Positions 38,860 to 47,558 of a stretch of DNA of 64,000 nucleotides are shown here, piece by piece; position 1 is the first letter of the stretch; the number at the start of each line of letters is the position of its first letter. Location of the stretch: positions 682,001 to 746,000 of the forward strand of contig NZ_PVBT01000002.1 of assembly GCF_002980555.1 (NCBI RefSeq). Direction: 5' to 3'. The notes beneath the pieces are model-generated. The model was not told the origin of the DNA and searched no databases. It was given only the letters and a program-made list of their open reading frames with translations. The translations under genes were made by a program, and so were the position numbers. The DNA is from Phyllobacterium myrsinacearum (GTDB lineage Bacteria > Pseudomonadota > Alphaproteobacteria > Rhizobiales > Rhizobiaceae).

Positions 38860-39981
38860 TCAGAGGTCCAGAATGCCGCGGCGGCGCAGCAATATCCACA
38901 GGAAGAACGGTGCGCCGACGGCCGCCGTGACGATGCCGATGGGCAGTTCGGACGGCGCAACGATGGTCCGGCTGACCGCATCGGCAATCAGCAGCAGGCT
39001 GGCGCCAAGGAGAGCGGCGGCCGGCAGGAGATAGCGGTGATCGGGACCGATCACGAGGCGCAGAAGATGCGGAACAACCACGCCGACAAAGCCGATGCCG
39101 CCGCTGACCGCAACCGATGCGCCGGTCGCTGCTGCAACCGTGACAATGGCGATGCGTTTGAAGCGCTGCACCGGGATGCCGAGATGACTGGCCGATGCTT
39201 CCCCGAGGGCGAGCCCGTTGAGGCCGCGCGCGAGGAATGGCGAAATGACAAGGGCCAGCGCAATGAGCGGGCCGGACGCTGCGATCTTGACCCAGTTGGC
39301 TCCCGCCAGCGATCCCAGTCCCCAGAATGTCAGGTCGCGCAACTGTTTGTCGTCGGCGATATAGACCAGGACCCCGATATAGGCGGCGGCCATGGCGCCA
39401 AGCGCTATGCCGGCAAGCAGCATGGTGGCGATGGATGTCTGTCCGCGCCGGGTTGCGACCCGGTAGAGGACGAGCGTGAAGATGAGTGCGCCGAAAAAAG
39501 CGGCAAGCGGCAAGGCGTAGAGACTGAACAGGGCGATCATCGGGGCGAGGAAGGTTCCGCCGAGAACGATGATGCTGACAGCGCCAAGCCCGGCGCCCGC
39601 CGAGACGCCGACGATGCCGGGGTCGGCCAGCGGATTGCGGAACAATCCCTGCATGACCGCACCCGATACGGCAAGGGACGCGCCGATCAGCGCGCCGAGA
39701 ATGACGCGCGGCAGGCGGATATCGTAGATGATGATGCGGTCGCGGACGGAAAGCCCATTGTCCGCCGCATCGGTTCCGGCAATCAATGTCTTGACGACGG
39801 AGAGGACCGACGCATCGGATGCACCAAAGGCAAGGCTGAAGACGATGGTGGCGGCAAGCACCAAGCACAGGCAGGCAATGACCATGCGCGCCAATGCCGA
39901 CCGGTCGCCCTCCGGGCGCAGCCTTCTGCCGCCCCGTGCGGAAGCAAGGACGGCAGGCTTTCTCAAGACGGTCTCACTCAT
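38860..39981 (-). CDS. hmuU: Hemin ABC importer permease (FecCD family)
   Basis: The 373-residue inner-membrane protein has about ten transmembrane segments and FecCD landmarks (RLPRVILGALIGASLAVSGA, GIALGAMAAAYIG, and GFVGVVVPHLLRL). It carries heme across the inner membrane from HmuT. The ATG overlaps the hmuT stop by four bases. The first 30 residues are basic and cytoplasmic. Confidence 0.94.
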   Translation of the reverse strand: MSETVLRKPAVLASARGGRRLRPEGDRSALARMVIACLCLVLAATIVFSLAFGASDASVLSVVKTLIAGTDAADNGLSVRDRIIIYDIRLPRVILGALIGASLAVSGAVMQGLFRNPLADPGIVGVSAGAGLGAVSIIVLGGTFLAPMIALFSLYALPLAAFFGALIFTLVLYRVATRRGQTSIATMLLAGIALGAMAAAYIGVLVYIADDKQLRDLTFWGLGSLAGANWVKIAASGPLIALALVISPFLARGLNGLALGEASASHLGIPVQRFKRIAIVTVAAATGASVAVSGGIGFVGVVVPHLLRLVIGPDHRYLLPAAALLGASLLLIADAVSRTIVAPSELPIGIVTAAVGAPFFLWILLRRRGILDL

Positions 39982-40889
39982 TTGCCGAGTTCGTTGCCGT
40001 ACATGGCCTGTGCCAGTTCGTGAATTGCCTTCGGCGCGCGCGGCCCGAAGCCCAGCAGATACTGGCCGCCCATGCGGATGATCTTCTTGTCCTTGCCTGC
40101 GGGCGTTGCGGCGATCGCCGCATTGGCAAGAAGATCGGCATTGTTGGACGAATGGTCACCGCCGCGGTCCATGACCAGAATGACGTCGGGTTTGGCCGTG
40201 ATGATCGCCTCGTCCGTCAATGGCTTGTATCCGGGATATTCCGTGATCGCATTGTCGGCACCGGCCAGCGCAATGATGCCATTGGCGGCTGTCCTGGTGC
40301 CGGAGGCCATGATCTTGCCGCCCTGAGCGCTGAGGACGAATAGGACGCGCTTGCGGTTCTTGATGTTTTTCGTCGCGTCCTCGGCCGCCTGCAAATCCTT
40401 CTCGATTTGCGATGCCAGCTTTTCGGCTTTTTCATCAACACCGAGGGCTGTGCCCACGGCCCGTATTTTTGCCGGGATGCTTTTCCCCGTATAGTCCTCC
40501 GGTACGAAGACAAAGGGGATGCTGGCCTTCTTCAGGACATCAATCGTCTCCTTCGGACCGCTGCCTTCCACGGCAATGATGGCTGTCGGGTTGATCGAAA
40601 GAACACCTTCCGGCGACAGCGCACGCATGTAGCCGACATCGGGCAGCTTTTGCGCCGCCTGCGGATAGGTGCTCGTCTGGTCGCGGCCGACAAGGTGCCC
40701 CTCCTCTCCCAGCGCATAGATGATCTCCGTGATGGAGTCGCCGATGGACACCACCCGGCTGGCATCGGGAAGACGGCCGGTGACTTCTTCGGCGGATGCC
40801 ATGCCGTTCGGGGTCAGCAATGCCATCAGCCCGGCGAGTGAAACGGCGAGATACAGCCTTGCCGGCTTGCTCTGGCGTTTAGCGAACAT
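39978..40889 (-). CDS. hmuT: Periplasmic hemin-binding protein
   Basis: The 303-residue protein has a signal peptide ending NGMASA and a cobalamin/heme-type binding fold with DASRVVSIGDSITEIIYALG and the VGYMRALSPEGVLSINPT segment typical of HmuT. It hands heme to HmuUV. I start at ATG 40889 with AAGGA seven bases upstream; the in-frame ATG at 40895 abuts that site. It follows hmuS by ten bases. Confidence 0.93.
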   Translation of the reverse strand: MFAKRQSKPARLYLAVSLAGLMALLTPNGMASAEEVTGRLPDASRVVSIGDSITEIIYALGEEGHLVGRDQTSTYPQAAQKLPDVGYMRALSPEGVLSINPTAIIAVEGSGPKETIDVLKKASIPFVFVPEDYTGKSIPAKIRAVGTALGVDEKAEKLASQIEKDLQAAEDATKNIKNRKRVLFVLSAQGGKIMASGTRTAANGIIALAGADNAITEYPGYKPLTDEAIITAKPDVILVMDRGGDHSSNNADLLANAAIAATPAGKDKKIIRMGGQYLLGFGPRAPKAIHELAQAMYGNELGK

Positions 40890-40899
40890 GGTCATTTCC

Positions 40900-41958
40900 T
40901 TACGCGGCCGAACGCAGGATGCGGGGCAGGTTTTCAACAAGCTGGCGCCAGTCGCCCCGTTCGCCCGAACCCTCGTGGCGTTTGCCGAAGAACTGGATGA
41001 TCATCTCGCCGTCGGCGCCGTAGGCTTCGAGCGATGTCACATGCCCATCCTTGGTCGGCTTGCGCACGGCCCACAACTCGGCAATGTGGTCGAGACGCAG
41101 ATGCATATGAAACGTTTCATCAAGGATATTGAGCCATGGCCCCATCGTCTTGATATTCGAAATCGGACCCGAATGAATCTGGATGCAGCCGCGATTGCCG
41201 ACAAAGCACATGATCGGTATCTGTTCCTGCACCGCATGCTGCATCATGGCGCTCAAGGCGTCACGATCCAATGCCCAGGCATAATCCTGCCCGATCACCT
41301 GCACCGCCTGATGGCGCGTCATCTTTAGCGAGCGCAGAATGCCGAAGAATTCATGCACATCCTTCATCTGCGTCCAGCGATCGCGCAGGCCGTCCGCATC
41401 AAGTTCATGAATTTCCGCGGTCTTCTCCTCGGGCTTCGGCAGCGCGGTCAATTCAATGCTTTGCGACTGGTCGTCGAGACGCAGCTTGGTGACAAGGGCA
41501 TGGTAGGCGTCGAGATCCGAAGCGGGCCGCAGATGGATTTTGTGGATTGCCTCACCGGCGGCATCGAAGAACTGGAGACTGCGGCGGGTGAATTCGCCGT
41601 CCTGCTTTTCCACCGCAAAGCCGTGCGCCCAGCTGTCGGGAAACAGCCGCAGATCAATCTGTTCGCCCAGCAGCATGGAGGCGTGCTTGCCGACGATGGG
41701 CTTGTCGTAGACGCCGATCTTTTCGTGCACGGCGCTTTCGTTGCGCGTCAGCGCCATCACCTCGCCGAGGGTCTGTATCTCGGTCAGGAAGGTTTCGATG
41801 CGCGGTGTAATGCGAACAACATTGAGGCCGCAAAAGGCTGCAACCAGATCGGCCTCGGTAATGCCAAGCTGCTGGGCGAGGTCACGCTCGCGCATTTTGG
41901 GATTGTCTTCCCGAGCTTGCCGGATGTCCTGGGGGGCTGGCTTGTGCGTATCAGTCAT
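40900..41958 (-). CDS. hmuS: Hemin-degrading / heme-handling factor HmuS
   Basis: The 352-residue cytoplasmic protein matches HmuS/HemS in length and has the two tandem repeats of that family (first starting RERDLAQQLGITEADLVAA, second around DGLRDRWTQMKDVHEFFGIL). Family members bind incoming heme and either traffic it or break it to release iron. It lies between hmuP and hmuT in one operon. Confidence 0.94.
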   Translation of the reverse strand: MTDTHKPAPQDIRQAREDNPKMRERDLAQQLGITEADLVAAFCGLNVVRITPRIETFLTEIQTLGEVMALTRNESAVHEKIGVYDKPIVGKHASMLLGEQIDLRLFPDSWAHGFAVEKQDGEFTRRSLQFFDAAGEAIHKIHLRPASDLDAYHALVTKLRLDDQSQSIELTALPKPEEKTAEIHELDADGLRDRWTQMKDVHEFFGILRSLKMTRHQAVQVIGQDYAWALDRDALSAMMQHAVQEQIPIMCFVGNRGCIQIHSGPISNIKTMGPWLNILDETFHMHLRLDHIAELWAVRKPTKDGHVTSLEAYGADGEMIIQFFGKRHEGSGERGDWRQLVENLPRILRSAA

Positions 41959-41982
41959 TGTCTTCGGGTGCCTATCGATGCG

Positions 41983-42192
41983 TTACTTGTTGAGAATGAG
42001 TTTGCCCTGTCGGGTGATTTTGAGACGGTAGAGCGAGCCGGCATGTTCGATCCCTACTTCGTTGGAACCGTCGAACAGGATCTCGCTGCCATAGACGCGC
42101 ATATCCGTTTGCCGGACCGGCATGATTTCGCGTGCGAGCGGTGCCAGCCTCGGAAGCCGGACTTGAAGATCGATGATTTGGCGTCGTGACAT
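41983..42192 (-). CDS. hmuP: Hemin uptake protein HemP/HmuP
   Basis: This 69-residue product ends EVGIEHAGSLYRLKITRQGKLILNK, the recognisable HemP/HmuP tail. In rhizobia HmuP is needed for expression of heme uptake genes. I chose ATG 42192 (MSRRQIIDLQVRL), which gives a usual family length; an in-frame TTG at 42249 would add 19 residues. It is the first gene of hmuPSTUV and lies behind a promoter flanked by an 11-bp inverted repeat. Confidence 0.88.
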   Translation of the reverse strand: MSRRQIIDLQVRLPRLAPLAREIMPVRQTDMRVYGSEILFDGSNEVGIEHAGSLYRLKITRQGKLILNK

Positions 42193-42248
42193 TGCGGCCA
42201 GCCTTTTCGTGCTGTCGCTGCCGGAATGCTTCGGCAACGGATAGTTCA

Positions 42249-42308
42249 AACTTGACTCGTATGATCATATTTATTACTCAACATAAAGAGGAGTCAACGA
42301 GTCAAGTT
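42249..42308 (-). promoter_or_regulatory. hmuP promoter flanked by an 11-bp inverted repeat
   Basis: AACTTGACTCG (42249-42259) and its exact inverse CGAGTCAAGTT (42298-42308) enclose 38 AT-rich bases. On the minus strand TTGACT (42292-42297) and TAAATA (42268-42273) can serve as -35 and -10 with an 18-base spacer. A partial copy, GAGTCAA at 42291-42297, abuts the right arm as a direct repeat. The site is probably where an iron or heme regulator acts; I could not match it to the Irr or RirA consensus. Confidence 0.5.
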
Positions 42309-42541
42309 AGTTGGTGCTTGAAAAACATCACAAAATTGCAATCAAGCTGACCGCTAGCCCGCAAAATATCCCGGAATTCCGGCTATCCCTCCGCAAGCAC
42401 CGGCCGGAAATTTCAGGGCGCGATGCGCAATTTGCTGCAGGAGCTGGTTTGAGCATGACCGCTGCTCCAGCCACGATGAAGCCTGCGGCAACAGGGGGGC
42501 GTCGGGGCATGAGTCCTCCCCGGCGCCAACCCTGACAAAGA
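42309..42541. other. Intergenic stretch between the hmu promoter and the ribose-type ABC operon
   Basis: No convincing gene is present. One minus-strand frame (42328-42510, 60 codons, starting MPRRPPVAAGF) has a good GGAGGA site six bases before its ATG, but it lies beyond the terminator at 42542-42563 and has no recognisable family. It could be a small protein or chance. Confidence 0.3.
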
Positions 42542-42563
42542 AAAAGGCCCTTGCGGGCCTTTT
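42542..42563 (-). terminator. Terminator of the ribose-type ABC operon
   Basis: AAAAGGCCC-ttgc-GGGCCTTTT is a perfect stem-loop 35 bases after the binding-protein stop. Read on the minus strand it is followed by TTTTTCTTTG, a good U-run, so it ends that operon. The stem's own A/T ends would let it act weakly in the other direction too. Confidence 0.85.
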
Positions 42564-42597
42564 CCATGGACGGATTGATTGTGTTCGGGTCCGCAAA

Positions 42598-43542
42598 TTA
42601 GAACGGCGAATCCGGGAAGTAGAATTCCTTGGCATTGTCCTTGGTGACCAAAGTCGCATCCAGGATGTATTTGCCGCGCACCGGAACCTGATCGTAGAAA
42701 TTGGCAACCGTCAGTTCAAGCGCCGTTGCGATCATGGATGGCGGATAAAGGACGTTGATCGGTGTCATGGCATCGCCATCGCTGACGCGCTTGATCATGT
42801 CCTTCATGCCGGCACCGCCGATAACCATCTTGATATCGGTGCGCTTGGCCTGGCTGATCGCCTCGAGCACGCCGACTGCCATGTCGTCATCCTGGCACCA
42901 GACGGCATCGATCTTCGGGAACTTGGTCAGATAGTCCTGCATGACCTTGAAGGCGTCATCGCGTGACCAGTTGCCGAACTGCTTGTCGAGCACCTTGATA
43001 CCGCTTCCGGCGATGGCTTCGTCAAAACCCTTCTGGCGTTCTTCGTCAATGACGATCGGCAGGCCGCGAATGACCACGACGTCACCGGTGCCAAGCTTGT
43101 CCTTCAGATATTTGCCGGCGACACGGCCGAGCTCCGGGTTGTTGCCCGCGACATAGAGATCCTGGATCGTCGGATCGGACAGCGCACGGTCGACAACCGT
43201 GACGAACACGCCCTTTGCCTTGACCTGACGGATCGGGTCGGTCAGCTCGTCGGAGTTGTGCGGCAGGGTGACGAGGGCATCGATCCCCTGCGTCGTTAGG
43301 TCTTCCAGTGCATTGGCCTGGGACGCGCCATCGGGTGATGTCTTGATGGTGATCTTGAGGCCGGGATGGTTGGCCTCAAGAATCTTGGCTGCCCGTTCGG
43401 CGTGATAGACGACGCCGCCGGTCCAGCCATGATCGGCAGCCGGAATGGAAACGGCAATGTTGACTTTCTTGTCCGCGGCGTGAGCCAGGACCATGCTTGA
43501 CGCGAGCAGCGCGCCGGCAAGTCCCACGATGAGTTTACGCAT
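42598..43542 (-). CDS. Sugar ABC importer periplasmic binding protein (RbsB-like)
   Basis: The 314-residue protein has a signal peptide ([20 protein letters not shown]) and a type I periplasmic-binding fold with [38 protein letters not shown] and [15 protein letters not shown]. It binds a monosaccharide or polyol for the RbsC/RbsA-like partners. It is the last gene of the operon, whereas ribose operons usually place it before or beside the permease, and it is followed by a strong terminator. Confidence 0.92.
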   Translation of the reverse strand: MRKLIVGLAGALLASSMVLAHAADKKVNIAVSIPAADHGWTGGVVYHAERAAKILEANHPGLKITIKTSPDGASQANALEDLTTQGIDALVTLPHNSDELTDPIRQVKAKGVFVTVVDRALSDPTIQDLYVAGNNPELGRVAGKYLKDKLGTGDVVVIRGLPIVIDEERQKGFDEAIAGSGIKVLDKQFGNWSRDDAFKVMQDYLTKFPKIDAVWCQDDDMAVGVLEAISQAKRTDIKMVIGGAGMKDMIKRVSDGDAMTPINVLYPPSMIATALELTVANFYDQVPVRGKYILDATLVTKDNAKEFYFPDSPF

Positions 43543-43625
43543 ATCTCTCTCCCAAATATTCTACGGGCCTTTGTGTCGAGGTCGGCGGGTGGCCCATTCT
43601 CCCCCTCCCAAACTTCAATCGCCGT

Positions 43626-44636
43626 TTATCCCTTCCGCTGCAGTGTCCGCTGCACCAGCATGGCGATGATGATGATGACGCCCTGAACCGCACCGATCAG
43701 ATATTCACTGACGAAGTTGGACAGGACCATGATGTTGCCGACGATCTCCAGCATGAAGGCACCGCAGATCGTGCCCCAGATGCGCCCGACCCCGCCTTTG
43801 AGTGCCGTGCCGCCGATGACAACCGCCGTAATGGCCTGCAACTCCCACAGCATGCCGGTCGTGGTGGTGGCCGCACCCAGCCTCGGGACGTAAACCACAA
43901 CAGCAATGGCGACACAGATGCCCTGAATGACATAGGTCATGGCGCGGACACGGTTGACGTGGATGCCGGAATAGCGCGCGACGTCTTCGTTGGAGCCGAC
44001 CGCGATGACGTGACGGCCGAAGGAGGTCTTGTAGAGGATGAAGGCACCGAGCAGACCGACCGCAAGAATGATCCAGACCGGTATCGGCAAGCCGAGAAAC
44101 GTGCCCGTATAGACCGGCCGGAACAGATTGCGCATCTCGCTGGATTTCATCGCAATCGATCCGCCATTGGCCAGCCAGACCGTGACGGAGCGGTAGATGG
44201 CCATTGTTCCAAGCGTCACGATAAACGGTTCGATCCGTCCGAGCGTCGTAACGGCGCCGTTCACCAGCCCTGCGCCTGCCCCGACGCCGATGGCGATGAC
44301 GACACCGGCGGCCAGCATGGCGAAATTGCCATCGATGGCCGCCGAGTTCAGGAACAGGATCATGATGCCGGCGACAAGCGCGGCCATCGATCCCACCGAC
44401 AGATCAAGCCCGCCGGCCGAAATCACGAAGGTCGCACCAACGGCGATGATGGCAATGAAGGAGGAGCGGGTCAGCACGTTCAATATATTGTCGATGCCGA
44501 TGAAGCTCGGATTGACCAGGGCGCCCAGAACGAAAAGCGCGGCAAGCGCCAGAAACGGCGCAACCGCCGTCTTGTCGATATCCGCCAGCTTGCGGCCCAG
44601 GCCGCGCGTATCGGTATTTGCTTGCGTGTCGCTCAT
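43626..44636 (-). CDS. Sugar ABC importer permease (RbsC-like)
   Basis: The 336-residue inner-membrane protein has eight to ten transmembrane segments and the CUT2 landmarks GATFVISAGGLDLSVGSMAAL and ITAVVIGGTALKGGVGRIWG. Its start overlaps the ATPase stop by four bases, so the two are coupled. The binding-protein gene follows after 83 bases. Confidence 0.93.
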   Translation of the reverse strand: MSDTQANTDTRGLGRKLADIDKTAVAPFLALAALFVLGALVNPSFIGIDNILNVLTRSSFIAIIAVGATFVISAGGLDLSVGSMAALVAGIMILFLNSAAIDGNFAMLAAGVVIAIGVGAGAGLVNGAVTTLGRIEPFIVTLGTMAIYRSVTVWLANGGSIAMKSSEMRNLFRPVYTGTFLGLPIPVWIILAVGLLGAFILYKTSFGRHVIAVGSNEDVARYSGIHVNRVRAMTYVIQGICVAIAVVVYVPRLGAATTTTGMLWELQAITAVVIGGTALKGGVGRIWGTICGAFMLEIVGNIMVLSNFVSEYLIGAVQGVIIIIAMLVQRTLQRKG

Positions 44637-46183
44637 GCGGACCCCGTTGCGTAAAGTTCTGCTTCGTTTGTTTTGACGCCGGTGGCGTAGACGACGATCT
44701 CATCTTCCGTCATCGCGTCTCCCGAAACCTCGCCGACAATGCGCGAAGAGCGCATGACAAGGATGCGGTGACAGATGCCGATCAGTTCCTGCATCTCGGA
44801 GGAAATGACGATGACCGATTTTCCTGACTTGGCGAGATCGGCGATGAATTTGTAGATTTGTTCCTTGGTGCCGATATCAATGCCGCGGGTCGGCTCATCA
44901 ATGATGACGATGCTTGGATCGAGCAGCATCATCTTGGCGAGCAGGAGTTTTTGCTGATTGCCGCCGGACAGCTGGCCCGCGAGCAGATCGCGCCGCCGGG
45001 CCCGGATGTCGAATTCAGCAATTGCCTTGTCCAGCCCCTGTTCTTCCTGTTTGCGCTCGATGAGCGGTCCCCTGGTGAATTTTTCCAGCGAGGCCAGCGT
45101 GAGGTTCGTCCGCAGGTTTTGCGCCAGAAGCAGTCCCTTGCCCTTGCGGTCTTCGCTGAGGTAGACGATCCCGGCGGCCATGCTGTCGCGCACGCTGTGA
45201 AACCGCACCGGCTTGCCGTTCAGCTTGACCTGCCCGTGCCCGGCACGCAGCCCCACAATGCCTTCAAACAGCTCGGTGCGTCCCGCGCCGATCAGCCCGG
45301 CAAAGCCGAGAATTTCACCCTTGCGCAGGACGAACGACGCGCCGCGGGCATAGCCCGGAACGTCGAAATTGCTCACATCAAGGATCGTCTCGCGCGTCGC
45401 GGTCTCTTCCCTTTCGGGATAGAGTTTCGACATGTCCCGCCCGACCATCAGCTTGGCCATGTCGACAGGCTGCAAGTCCGAGGCATTGCGGGTCGCGATG
45501 AGCTTGCCGTCGCGCAGCACGGTGATGCGGTCGGCGATGGCGGCAACCTCCGGCAGGCGATGGGAAATATAGAGAACCGCCACGTTCTGATCGCGCAGGT
45601 TGCGGATCACCTTGAGCAGCGCTTCCGTCTCATAGGGCGTGAGGGATGCCGTGGGTTCATCAAAGATCACCACCCGGTGCGGTACCTGCAGCGCGCGGGC
45701 AATCTGGACGAGCTGGCGCCGGGCAATGGAAAGGCGCGACACGGGCGTTGCCGGATCGATGTCGGCACCAAGCTTGCGCACGGCTTCGGCAGCCAGCCGG
45801 TTCATCTCCCGGTCGTTGACCATGAGACCGCGTTTCAGTTCGCGCCCCATGAAAATGTTCTGAGCGACCGTCAAATGCGGCGCAAGCAGGATTTCCTGGT
45901 GCACAAGCACAAGACCGCGATGCTCCGCATCGACGGGACCGGCGAGGGTCACGTCTTTCCCGTCCATCGCAACCGAGCCGCGGGTCGGTTGCAGATGGCC
46001 GCTCAGCAGTTTCATCAGCGTCGACTTGCCCGCGCCGTTCTCGCCGATGATCGCGTGCACCTCGCCGGGCTGGATGGTGAGGCTGATATCGGTCAGCACT
46101 TCCACCGGCCCGAACGCCTTGGCGATGCCCCGGGCTTCAAGCACGGGCAGCAGAGTTGATTGTGTGGCGGGGTCTGAACTCAT
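44633..46183 (-). CDS. Sugar ABC importer ATPase, double domain (RbsA/MglA-like)
   Basis: The 516-residue protein has two ATP-binding halves. The first has Walker A IIGENGAGKSTLMKLLSG and Walker B VVIFDEPTASL; the second lacks a standard Walker A but keeps LSGGNQQKLLLAKMM and IIDEPTRGIDIG, as usual for CUT2 ATPases. AGGA before the ATG at 46183 supports the start. A perfect-arm palindromic repeat separates it from the oxidoreductase gene upstream. Confidence 0.94.
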   Translation of the reverse strand: MSSDPATQSTLLPVLEARGIAKAFGPVEVLTDISLTIQPGEVHAIIGENGAGKSTLMKLLSGHLQPTRGSVAMDGKDVTLAGPVDAEHRGLVLVHQEILLAPHLTVAQNIFMGRELKRGLMVNDREMNRLAAEAVRKLGADIDPATPVSRLSIARRQLVQIARALQVPHRVVIFDEPTASLTPYETEALLKVIRNLRDQNVAVLYISHRLPEVAAIADRITVLRDGKLIATRNASDLQPVDMAKLMVGRDMSKLYPEREETATRETILDVSNFDVPGYARGASFVLRKGEILGFAGLIGAGRTELFEGIVGLRAGHGQVKLNGKPVRFHSVRDSMAAGIVYLSEDRKGKGLLLAQNLRTNLTLASLEKFTRGPLIERKQEEQGLDKAIAEFDIRARRRDLLAGQLSGGNQQKLLLAKMMLLDPSIVIIDEPTRGIDIGTKEQIYKFIADLAKSGKSVIVISSEMQELIGICHRILVMRSSRIVGEVSGDAMTEDEIVVYATGVKTNEAELYATGSA

Positions 46184-46214
46184 CTTTCCTGGTACCCACC
46201 TCTGCCCTGCCGGG

Positions 46215-46330
46215 CATCTCCCCCACAAGGGGGGAGATCAGCCTCCATTATCGTGCCAACCATTTTACGGCGTTGCCCCATGGATAGAGGTATCAATGCC
46301 AATGTGATCTCCCCCCTTGTGGGGGAGATG
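46215..46330. repeat. Intergenic palindromic repeat with perfect 26-bp arms
   Basis: Arm one (46215-46240, beginning CATCTCCCCCACAAGG) is the exact inverse of arm two (46305-46330), with 64 bases between. Each arm is itself nearly self-complementary (CTCCCCC-acaa-GGGGGGAG). Weaker pairing extends outward to about 46198-46352. Elements of this look are common between genes in Rhizobiales and resemble the RIME class. It fills the gap between the dehydrogenase and transport genes of one operon. Confidence 0.85.
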
Positions 46331-46367
46331 GCTGGCAAGCCAGAGGGGGATGATATCCGCTTTTCCA

Positions 46368-47540
46368 TCACACCTTCGTCCAGACACCGCCAGCCTTGGA
46401 TGATTTGACCGCAGCCTCAATAAACTCCATGCCGGCAAGACCATCCTCGACCGTGGGATAAATCACATCCTTTGGTGTCTTCTTGCCTGTCCGCGCAGCG
46501 ATGATCGCCTGTGCGGCTTCGGTATAGATATTGGCAAAGCCTTCGAGATAGCCTTCCGGATGACCGCCAGGGATACGGGTGACACGGGCGGCTTCCGGCG
46601 ACGCGCCAGCCCCGCCGCGGGTCAGCAATTGCTTGGGCTTGCCGAACGGCGTGTACCAGAGATAGTTCGGATCGGCCTGGGTCCATTCCAGTCCGCCCTT
46701 GGTGCCGTAGACGCGCAGTTTCAGGCCGTTCTCGTGTCCGGGCGCCACCTGGCTTGCCCAGAGCATGCCCTTGGCGCCGCCATCGAAGCGCATCAGGATC
46801 TGCACGTCGTCATCGAGCTTGCGGCCTTCGACGAAGCTGGTGAGTTCGGCGCAGAGCTGCTTCAGGGTCAGACCGGAAACAAAACAGGCAAGGTTATAGG
46901 CATGGGTGCCGATATCGCCGATGGCACCGCCCGCGCCGGAACGCGCCGGATCGGTGCGCCATTCCGCCTGCTTTGACCCGCTGTCCTCGGCTTTTTCAGT
47001 CAGCCAGTCCTGCGGGTATTCGGCCTGCACCAGCCGGATCGTGCCGAGCACGCCCTTTCCGACCATGGCGCGCGCCTGCCGGATCATGGGGTATCCGGTG
47101 TAATTGTGAGTCACGGCAAAAATCTTACCGGTCTTCTTCACCAGTGCCACGAGTTCCTTGGCATCCTTGACAGTGGTGGTGAGCGGCTTGTCGCAGATCA
47201 CATGGATACCGGCTTTCAGAAAAGCCTTCGCGGCAGGTGCATGCATATGGTTTGGCGTGACAATAGCCACCGCCTCAATCCCATCCGGACGCTTGGCTTC
47301 TGCTTTCGCCATGTCTTCGAAAGAGCCGTAGGCACGGTCTTCCGCGATCCCGAGCTCCTTCGCCGAAGCCTTGGCGCGTGCCGGATCGGAGGAGAGCGCT
47401 CCGGCGACGAGTTCGTACTGGTCGTCGATGCGCATGGCGATGCGATGAACGGCACCGATGAAGGCCCCCTGCCCGCCGCCGACCATGCCGATGCGGATGC
47501 GCCGGGTTGCCGCCTTTTGTTTGCTTGCTTCAATAGCCAT
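46368..47540 (-). CDS. Gfo/Idh/MocA family oxidoreductase
   Basis: The 390-residue protein has an N-terminal Rossmann domain (RIGMVGGGQGAFIGAVH), the CDKPLTTTVKDA motif with the conserved Lys of E-K-P type dehydrogenases, and a C-terminal domain with GGAIGDIGTHAYNLACFVSG containing the catalytic-type Asp and His. It should oxidise or epimerise a sugar or cyclitol with NAD(P). With the adjacent TIM-barrel isomerase and LacI regulator it forms a typical inositol- or sugar-catabolic set; the substrate is unknown. Confidence 0.92.
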   Translation of the reverse strand: MAIEASKQKAATRRIRIGMVGGGQGAFIGAVHRIAMRIDDQYELVAGALSSDPARAKASAKELGIAEDRAYGSFEDMAKAEAKRPDGIEAVAIVTPNHMHAPAAKAFLKAGIHVICDKPLTTTVKDAKELVALVKKTGKIFAVTHNYTGYPMIRQARAMVGKGVLGTIRLVQAEYPQDWLTEKAEDSGSKQAEWRTDPARSGAGGAIGDIGTHAYNLACFVSGLTLKQLCAELTSFVEGRKLDDDVQILMRFDGGAKGMLWASQVAPGHENGLKLRVYGTKGGLEWTQADPNYLWYTPFGKPKQLLTRGGAGASPEAARVTRIPGGHPEGYLEGFANIYTEAAQAIIAARTGKKTPKDVIYPTVEDGLAGMEFIEAAVKSSKAGGVWTKV

Positions 47541-47558
47541 TGCCGCTTCCTTCCGTTC

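Noticed and set aside
38066-39868. A single 600-codon minus-strand frame covering hmuV and part of hmuU
   Set aside because: Only its C-terminal 263 codons are protein-like; the rest is an out-of-frame reading of hmuU. hmuV has its own ATG at 38857.
38066-42192. BtuFCD cobalamin importer next to the riboswitch
   Set aside because: The same FecCD/BtuCD folds occur, but hmuS and hemP in the operon identify heme uptake, and the riboswitch lies downstream of this operon and points to nrdA.
42328-42510. A 60-codon minus-strand ORF with a good ribosome site
   Set aside because: It lies past a strong terminator, has no promoter I can see and no family; kept only as a note in the intergenic entry.
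46215-46330. Insertion sequence ends or a CRISPR-like unit
   Set aside because: There is no transposase, no target duplication was seen and there are only two arms; it fits a short palindromic intergenic repeat.
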